Source: CAZUXY01 sp964624235
GTDB lineage: Bacteria; Spirochaetota; UBA4802; UBA5368
Length of the DNA: 64,000 nucleotides
NCBI GenBank assembly: GCA_964624235.1
Contig: CAZUXY010000015.1
Location: forward strand, 11,539 to 75,538
Direction: 5' to 3'
In this document: positions 15,314-24,300 of the stretch, one piece after another
Layout: each line of letters begins with the position of its first letter
Position numbering within the stretch: the first letter of the stretch is position 1
Made by a program: the position numbers and the translations under genes
Notes under the pieces: model-generated
The model's input: the letters and a program-made list of their open reading frames with translations, nothing else
Told to the model about the DNA's origin: nothing
Databases searched by the model: none

Positions 15314-18300
15314 TCAGGAAGTAAGACGGAACAGGTTTTTCACCTGGAAGTCTTCTGAAACCCTGTCGACCTTTATCATCTCGAAATTCTCGATCGAGAG
15401 GTACAGGTTGCCGTCATAGTCCGTAAGATAAAGATCATAAACGTTGGTTTTTTCCCCGGATTTGGTCTTCCCGGTTATGCAGAGATATTCGTGGTTTTTC
15501 ATCACCGGCCGGTAAAAGCTCATCTTCCCGAATGCATAAGGAAGAATTATCTCGTTGGTGGTAAGCACTTCAAACATTCCGGCTGTCTGAAACATGGCAT
15601 CGATTACCGGAACATTGGTGATGAATTCGGGGTCCACAATGCCCTTGAAGAATTCCCTGTCGCTGGAACAGCGTATCCGTGTAATCAGTGTAGCACCGTC
15701 GAATGAGAGGATATCTTCTACGGTTTTAAACAGCCCGTGCATAAACAGCCTTTCCGGATGGTATACTATATCCTGCAGATCACCGTTATACATGACCGGT
15801 TTGAATTCTGGAATGGGGACCTTGATGGATTCCGGTTCATTGATGCTGAAATGGTATGCACCACGATAATGAACAGTTCTTTCTATTGTTATTTTACCGT
15901 CGGGACGTTTAAACCGTGAGATGATTTCACAGTGGATAGCGTCAGGCGATTGCCGGTCCATTTCGGCGCGTATTTCCAACTCCTTGGGGCGTCCCTTGAG
16001 TATTTTTATCCCGTAAGGTATGGTAAAACCGGTGAGTTTGGAAAGACGGTGACCTGTTACGGCCATGGTTTGAGCCGCTTCGGCCATGGCTTCAATACCG
16101 GTAGCCCCCAGGAAAATGGGAGTCCCCTTACGGCTGTGATCAAAGAGAAAAAGGTCTCTTTGCAGATCGAGTACACGGGTATAAACCGCGCCCGTTTCGT
16201 CGCGGAAGAGCAATGAATCGAGAAAAGGAGCGGAGACCTTCTTCGCTTTTGCAAACAGTTTGTCGGTATCGAAAGCGCTGTTTGTACCGGTAACCACCGC
16301 CTCAAGAGTATTCCTATCAGCAAGTTCATCCATAAAGAATCGTATGCCCTCCTCCACCGCGAGGAAATCTATACCTTTTTCGAGAAGCACTTTCTTCACG
16401 GTTTCCGAAGTCGCCATGCCGGTACCGTCCCAGGCGGTCCAGTCGATTACCCTGTATATGCATTCAGGATTGTGTTGCTGCTCGCGGTGGAGCAGGCGTC
16501 CCAGCATATCGTTGGCCGCGGTGTAATCAACCTGGCCTTCGTTACCGAACCGTGCGGTAACTGATGAAAAGGCCATGAAGCACCGGTATTTTCTGTTTTT
16601 CAGGAGTTTAATCAGATTAATCGCGCCGGCCACCTTTGTATCGAAAACCCTATTGAAAGAGGGCAGACCTTTTTTGGTAATGAACTGGCTTTCCTCCATG
16701 CCGGCCGCATGCAGCACACCGTCGATTTTACGGTGATTCTTTATTACGGCGGCGAGGGCATTATAATCTGCCACATCCACGGCATGGTAGGTAACGGCGG
16801 CTTTTTGTTTAAGGTATTCAAGGTTCCGCAGTTTGCTGCGGATTTTCATAATCCGCGCGACCTCCTTTTTTATCGCCAGAGGTTTAGCTCCTTCCATGGA
16901 CTGTTTGACCTTTTCCATGATCGATGTTTCATCCAGTGTATCGGCCAGGAATCCTTTGTCCAGTTCGGAGATGTCGGTATAATCGCAAATAATCAGGGTG
17001 AGCTCATATATCTCCACCAGGCGTTTGAGAATCTGAAAAGTAATGCCCGAGGTGCCGCCGGTTATCAGCAGGGTATCGCCTGGGTTGATTATATTCTCGT
17101 TCTTTTCTGCCGGTGCTTCACGGAGTTTTAGCTGATACCGCTCTCCGTAACGGTAACCTGATTCCACCCTGGTATCACCGGACTGTAGTTCATCTAAGTA
17201 AGTGTGTACAATCCTGTCAATGTCGGAAGCCGGATCGGCAATAGCAAAATCGACTATCTTTGCCAGGGTTCCTTTCATTTCCTTGTTTACGGTCTTGAGC
17301 ATACCTGCAATTCCTGCGAATCCCGGATATATGGGAGGGCAATCCGGTGCATAAGGGAAAACCACCGAATTGAAACTCAACGCACTGATTAATGTATCCG
17401 GACGGTCGAGTGGCCCGTAGAGTTCTTTAATTATTATAAAAAGTGATTTTACGACCGGCATCAGGGATTCGGTACCGCTGTTCTTCCTCATGTAGTAATA
17501 GTCAATGGGAAGCAGATGCACGATACCGTCTATAGACGAATGTTTCGCCGCAATAACTTTTATTGTTTTTCCCAGTACGGCGGGGTCATTGAAATCAGTA
17601 ATGTAATCGGTGTCCCTGGTTCCCAAACTAATCACAGATGCCCCTTTGTTTTTCAGGATTTCACTTATCTTTTCAGTAAAACCGTGATTGTCTGAGGTGA
17701 TGAGGATGGTTTTACCGGCAAAATCAAAGGGAATGCCTTGATCGCTATCTTCTTGAACACAATCTACCTTGAATCGCCGTATCTTTTTTGGATAACCCGG
17801 CAATGTTTCGGCCGTGGGTGTTACGGCATTCAGCTTGAAAGTCTGGTCGTCAACATGAGCGGTTATATTTTTAGCTGCGAGGTTGAAACTTTCAACATAA
17901 GAGGCGATTTTAGCGATGGTGTTGAGTTCGCGGAGTTTTACCTCCTCGGTGTTCTCAATACCGAAGTGAGCGGAGATTTTACCGAAGATCTCCACCTGTT
18001 TTACGGTGTCTATACCGAGGTCCGCCTCGAGGTCAAGATCGTCTTCGAGCATGTCGATGGTGTAGCCGGTCTGTCCGGCGATAATGGATTTTATCGTACC
18101 GATACTCTCCTTTCCGGGAGACGTTGTTTTCTCAACTGAATGGCTCGACGTTTGGTGCACAGGCTCAATGCTGCGTGACCCTACGAACGCGGCGATTTTA
18201 GCGATGGTGTTGAGTTCGCGGAGCTTTACCTCTTCGGTGTTCTCAATACCGAAGTGCGCGGAGATTTTACCGAAGATCTCCACCTGTTTTACGGTGTCTA

Positions 18301-21300
18301 TACCGAGGTCCGCCTCGAGGTCAAGATCGTCTTCGAGCATGTCGGCGGTATAGCCGGTCTGACCGGCGATAATGGATTTAACCTGCGTTACCATGAAATG
18401 ACCGGCCTGTGGCTTTGCATCCACATCTGCAACATTCACCGGTTGAACGGGTGATACCTCTGTGTGTCCGCTCTTGGCGGCAATATAAGGTTTTTCACTA
18501 TCGGGCCTGTCAGATTCAACACAGAGGACGTTATTTCTTGTTACAAGCAGTGGATTGTCATTGCCGGAGATACGTGTAAGCCACTGCCGGTAAGATATGT
18601 TATCTTCTGTTTTATTCTCTTCGGTTCTTCGTAAAAAAAGCATGGCAAATTGTGATCCGAACCCCGCAGCGAAATGAAGTCCGTATTCAACATCGCATGT
18701 TTCACCGCGGCTGAATCGAAGGTCTTTAAATTCATCGGACACATTTCGAAGATTTGCTATAGGCGGAGTTTTGCGTTTCTGCAGCGATTTAACCATAATG
18801 GCGTCTTCGATACCGGCTCCCATGGTATGACCGGTAAATCCCTTGGTGTTGGTAATTACAATATTGCGGTAATCCTCGGGGAAGGCGGATTTTAACGCCC
18901 TTACTTCGGCATCTGCACTGCCGCCGCGTGCGGGAGTGAAAGTTTCGTGGGACATGAATATGCATTTTTTTGCATACTCCTGTCGTGTAATATGGTGCCG
19001 CTTTTCCATAGTATCTATGAAATTTTTCATCTCGCGGGCAATGTGATCTATATCGAGCCTGGTTGTATGATACGCGCTGTTGCCGATTAAGGTACCCAGT
19101 ATCTCAGCCTGACCCTGCATACCCCTTTCCTTTACACTGTCACCGCGTTCGAGTATCATGGCGACGGCGCCGCTTCCGAGTATGGTGCCCTTTCTGCCGC
19201 TGTCGAAAGGTTTAGCCGCGTCGGAAACAACGGGTTCGGTAGTGGCGGCTCCCAGGGCGAGCATGCCGGAACCGATCCAGGGATTCTGAAATTCCGAGGT
19301 GGCGTGTTCCCCTCCTATAACAATGACCCTTTTACACCGCCCCGTCCTGATCCAGTCCTCCGCAACCGCAATCGCCTGGGTGGTTGATGCACAGGCCCCG
19401 GAAAGATGGGTATTGGGTCCCTTCGCCTTGATGAGGCGTGCGAAATGGGCGGCGCCGAGTGAAGCGACCTTTGACATGAAATCACGATCAAAGCGATAGT
19501 TTCCGTATACTTTTCTTCTTTCACGGATTTTCATGTACCATTCGGTTATCTGTTCCTTGATGTCTGCGTCCCTTACGCATTCCATCAGGTGGTAATAGAT
19601 ATTTTCAAGTTCGTGATAGGGTTTCACATAAAACTTGTTGTAATAATAAGTATTCAGTTCCCTGATCAGGGTTTCCCAGCCCGTGAACACCCCGGTAGAT
19701 ATAACTCCTGTGGTGTTCTGCATCTCTTCCGGAAGGCTGAGACCCTCCGGTATGCGCCTCCCCGTTCCGGTGGTCCGGTAACTGACCACCAGGGGTATCT
19801 TTGCGTCCTTGAGCGCCTCAAGACCGGAAGCGATGGCGAGGGCGACACAGTCGTCGAACTGCTCATCTATCCCGTAATCCTTGAGGTTGAAGTAGCCGAG
19901 CCTGCCGGCGAGCTGGATCACCTCACTGGTGCTCAGTATCTCGATGAAAGTGGCGTTACCGTCGGGACTCTTCTGAAGACGGGTGATGTTTTTATCAAGC
20001 AGACGTTCCTTGTCGTCAGGATCCAGTGGATCAATGAAGTTGTTTCCCTCGATAAGACGGTCCAGGTTGTCGTCATTGAAGACCCGCCGCGCCTTACCGG
20101 GGAGTCCTACTGAAACGCCGGTAATCATGATCTTTTCACTGTAGAAGCCGTACCTTCTTATGCCGTCAAGCATCAGTTCCCGCTGTTCTTTCATGTATTC
20201 ATCGAACAGTATCTTTTCAATACGTTCTTTGTTGCGGGTTTTAAAATCCCTGTAACTGTCATCATCATACCCCGCGGATACTCCGGGTAGCACCGTGTCT
20301 TTCTCGGGCAGGACACTGTGTATAACCGCCTTTTGACTCAACCCGACAGTCTCCGGCCTGATCCTGCCCTTATCAAGAAGATGAGACAGCAGCTTGTTGA
20401 AAGAGACTGTTTCTCCAGCTTTAGGATCAACGGCCGGTAACGACCGGTATGGTCCCTTGATTATATTCTTAAGTGCATTGGTAAGTGTTTTATCAGGACC
20501 GATTTCAATAAACTGGTGAACGCCGGCGTTGTAAAGGTTGAGTACTGAATCAATAAATTCAACGGGCGATACGACCTGGGTTACCAGGAGGTTTTTCACC
20601 GCTTCACCGCTCTGCGGATAGGGAGAGGCCGTTGCGTTTGCAATAATCCTTTCAAATCGCGCCGTACTGTCGAAATGGACGCTTTTCAGGTGTTCTTCTA
20701 GCCCACGGGCCGCATCGGAAAGCATGGGAGAATGAAAAGCGCATGAAAGGGGGAGTTTTTTATACATCAGCTGCCGCCGATTGAGGTAATCGCAGAAAGC
20801 ATCGATTCCGGCGATGCTCCCCGATACCGCGGTCTGGTTTTCGCTGTTCTTGTTTGCGATCCATACGTCGGTAAGCCTTGATTCCCTGAGCAGTGACGCC
20901 GTATCTCCGGCGTTCTGAAATAGAACCATTATTCCGCCGGGGGTCTGGTCGGAAGAAGTTTTCATTGCCTCGGATCGGGCCATAATGAGTTTCAGGGTGT
21001 TTTCAAAGGAAAGCATACCATTGCAGAAGAGGGCGGTGCACTCTCCCAGACTATGCCCTATGAAATGATCGGGTGTAAATCCCCGCTGCCTCAGGTATTC
21101 AAACAACGCCGCCGAAGACAGGAATACCGCAGGCTGGGTATTCTCGGTAAGATTGATACGGGAATCATCGCCGAACATCATTTCAAGGAGGGAATAGCCT
21201 CTCATACTTGAAAACAGGGAATCACCCCGGTCCATTATTTCTTTGATCAGGGGAACCGTATCATAGAGTTCCTTCATCATGCCGGCGTGCTGCGAACCCT

Positions 21301-24300
21301 GGCCGGTCAGTAATACGGCGATTTTTTCTCCGGTATGCCCGGAGTCGTCGGTTTTAATCATGGAATCTGATTTTGTTGCGTTGATCATATCTGTACTCCT
21401 TGTCTCGAATTGGTTCCGCAGCCAGCCGGGAAAGGTACTGACGACGGCATGTCCCACGATTCCGCCCAGACCAAAAAAATTTGCGGCGCTGTGAATCATG
21501 CTTTTGTGTCGTAAATCGATACAGAAAAGGGGAGGAACCAGTATGGAACCGCTTTCCACAATTGATGTTTCATTATTATATGAATGGTGCGGGGTAATAA
21601 TGCGGCGGTTGCTCATGATGAGCAGCTTAACAGCTACTACTGCCGCATTGGCGGAACGAAAATAACCGAGTTCGGTTTTACTGTTCCCGAAATGAAAACC
21701 TCGGGTAAAGACCGAGGTAAGCGCCTCTTTCTCCCAGGAATCCACAAGTTTATGGGTAGAGGCGAACACATCGAAATAGTCGAGTTGGGATTTTCTTACG
21801 GCCTGGTTACGGTACAGTTCTTCCATGGTTTCGACAAAACCGGGTACGGTAGGGCTCAGCATCGATTCCGCCGCGAAGGATTTAAAAGAGAAACCCGAAA
21901 ATTCTCCCAGAATACGCATCCCGTGCTCCCGGGCTTTATTCCAGGTGGTAAGCAGTAAAAGCGCACATCCTTCGCTCATTACCAGGCCCCTGGAATTTTT
22001 ATCGAAGAACCGTGCCTTATCGGGTGAGAGCACCTTTATTTTATGAAATGCCATCAGGTTTGGCGGACTCAGGTTTGTGTCTACACCGCCGGTTATTACA
22101 AAATCCGAATGACCGCTCCGCAGTTCCAGTATGGCCGTACGCATCGCCACCGCCGCGGACGCACACTCGGTTTCGATGGTATAGTTTGGGCCGTTGCAGT
22201 TGAAGATGTTGGCGATTCTGCCGCTAACTATATTTGAAAGAACGCCGGGAACGGTATCCTCGGTGTTTTCAGCATACCTCGCTTTAAGACTCGCCGCAAG
22301 GGACCCGGCAATTGATCGCCGGGTGGTTTCAGGGATACGTTCCATGCCCATGATAAGTTTATGAAGCAGGGGTATCCGGGTTCTTATTATCTGTCCCAGG
22401 TGGTGTTCCCCCGTCGCCGTACCGATGATGACGCCGACTTTATTCCCGTGGTTTTTTAATATCTCCTTGAGACCGGCGCCTTCGATGACCTGACCGGCCG
22501 CATCAAGGGCGAAGAGCTGATTGCGGTCTATGAAATTGACAGTAGCCGGAGGGATGCGGTATCTTAGATTTTCAAATTCGTAACCGGTTACCACACCGAC
22601 ACTAAGCATGGGCAGATTGAATTCTCCAGACTCATTTGCGTAACTATGGTTATGGAAGCGGGATTCCGGTATACGTGATAAAACCTCTTTACCTTCTTCG
22701 AGGAGCGTGGTCAACTCACCCACATTACTGGCACCCGGCAGCACTGTTCCGACTGATACGGCCACGATTCTATGGTCGTTATAATCGAATTCAGTTTTAT
22801 TAAAAATGTGTCGTTTCAGTAATTGAGTGTTGCCGGTATATTCGCGTACTATCAGGTGATAGTTTATCCCTCCGAATCCGAAAGCACTGATCGCGGCCAT
22901 ACGGTCTTTCCCCTGGCAGGTTTTCCATTCAGCGGCGATCCTGTTAATGTAGAGAGGAGAGCCTTCAAGGTCGAATTTATCTGAAAGTTTTTCAAACAAC
23001 CCGTTCGGCGGCAATGTCCGGTGCCCGAGCGCCATAACTGTTTTTATCAGTCCTGCCATACCGGCGCCTCCAAGCAGGTGACCGATCTGTGATTTTATGG
23101 AACTGACCGCGATCGGTGATGAACCGTGGTAACAGGACTTCAGGGTCAATATTTCCGTGTAGTCGCCCATCAGAGTTGAGGTTCCGTGTGCTTCGATAAA
23201 ACCGATGTCCGAGGGGGAGATGTCCCTCTTTGCATTACTGAAACAGCGCTGTATGGCCAGCATCTGTCCTTCCTGCCGCGGAGCGGCAATCGCTTTACCC
23301 CTGCCGTCGGAGCTTGATCCGATACCGGCTATTACCCCGTATATCCTGTCGCCGTCGCGTACGGCGTCTCTGAGTCGTTTGAGTACCACCACACCGGCCC
23401 CTTCGCCGAGCACAAAACCATCGGCTCTCGCGTCGAAGGGATAGGACCCTTCCGCGGAAAGCGCGCCCATCTTGCAGAAACCTACCAGGGTTTCCGGCGC
23501 CAGTGTGGTCTGCACCCCGCCGGCAATTGCGATGTCGGTTTCATGCTGAAGCAGCATGTTCATTGCGTTCTCGACAGCCGCCAGGGAGGTCGCGCATGCC
23601 GCGTCGACAGTGTAATTGATCCCCCGGGTTCCCAGATGTTTCGCGATTCGGGAAGCATCGATATTGATGGCAACGCCGTCGGGAAATCTTGGTTCGGGTA
23701 CCGCGCTGAGAGCGTTTCGGAACGTATTGAGGATATCTGACTGTAGTTCGGAATCAAGGGAAGTGAACTCGGGGATTCGCTCCAGATGATTTTTGAACTC
23801 GGGATAGCAGTATTTGAATTTCAGATCATCGCAATGCTCGTTACTGAGACATGTGCCTACCACAATGGAGGTTCGGTCAGAGGGTAAACGATGTTCTCCT
23901 GTATATCCCGCGTCTTCAACCGCCTGAAAGGCCGCCTCCAGTATCATTTTCTGGCTTCGGGAAAGTGTAGAGGCTTCCTCTTCGGTATACCCGAACCGTT
24001 CGTGATTGAACATCCATGAATCGACCGTGGCGGCGATCATTGTGTAGCTTTTGTCTTCGTCCTTCCGGTTACTGCTGTAATAAAGTTCTGCATCAAAGCG
24101 TTCAGTATCGAGTTTTTTTATGGAGTATTTTTTGTCGATGATGTTGTTCCAGAATTCTTCTTTAGAAAGGGCATCCGGATAAATACATCCGATTCCCGTG
24201 ATCGCTATTTCATCATATATCTGGCATGCATCGCTTGTGGATGCTTCCAGACGGTTGAGATTGTCGTAAAGTCTCTGCTTCTTTCCTGTTAAAAAAGCGT

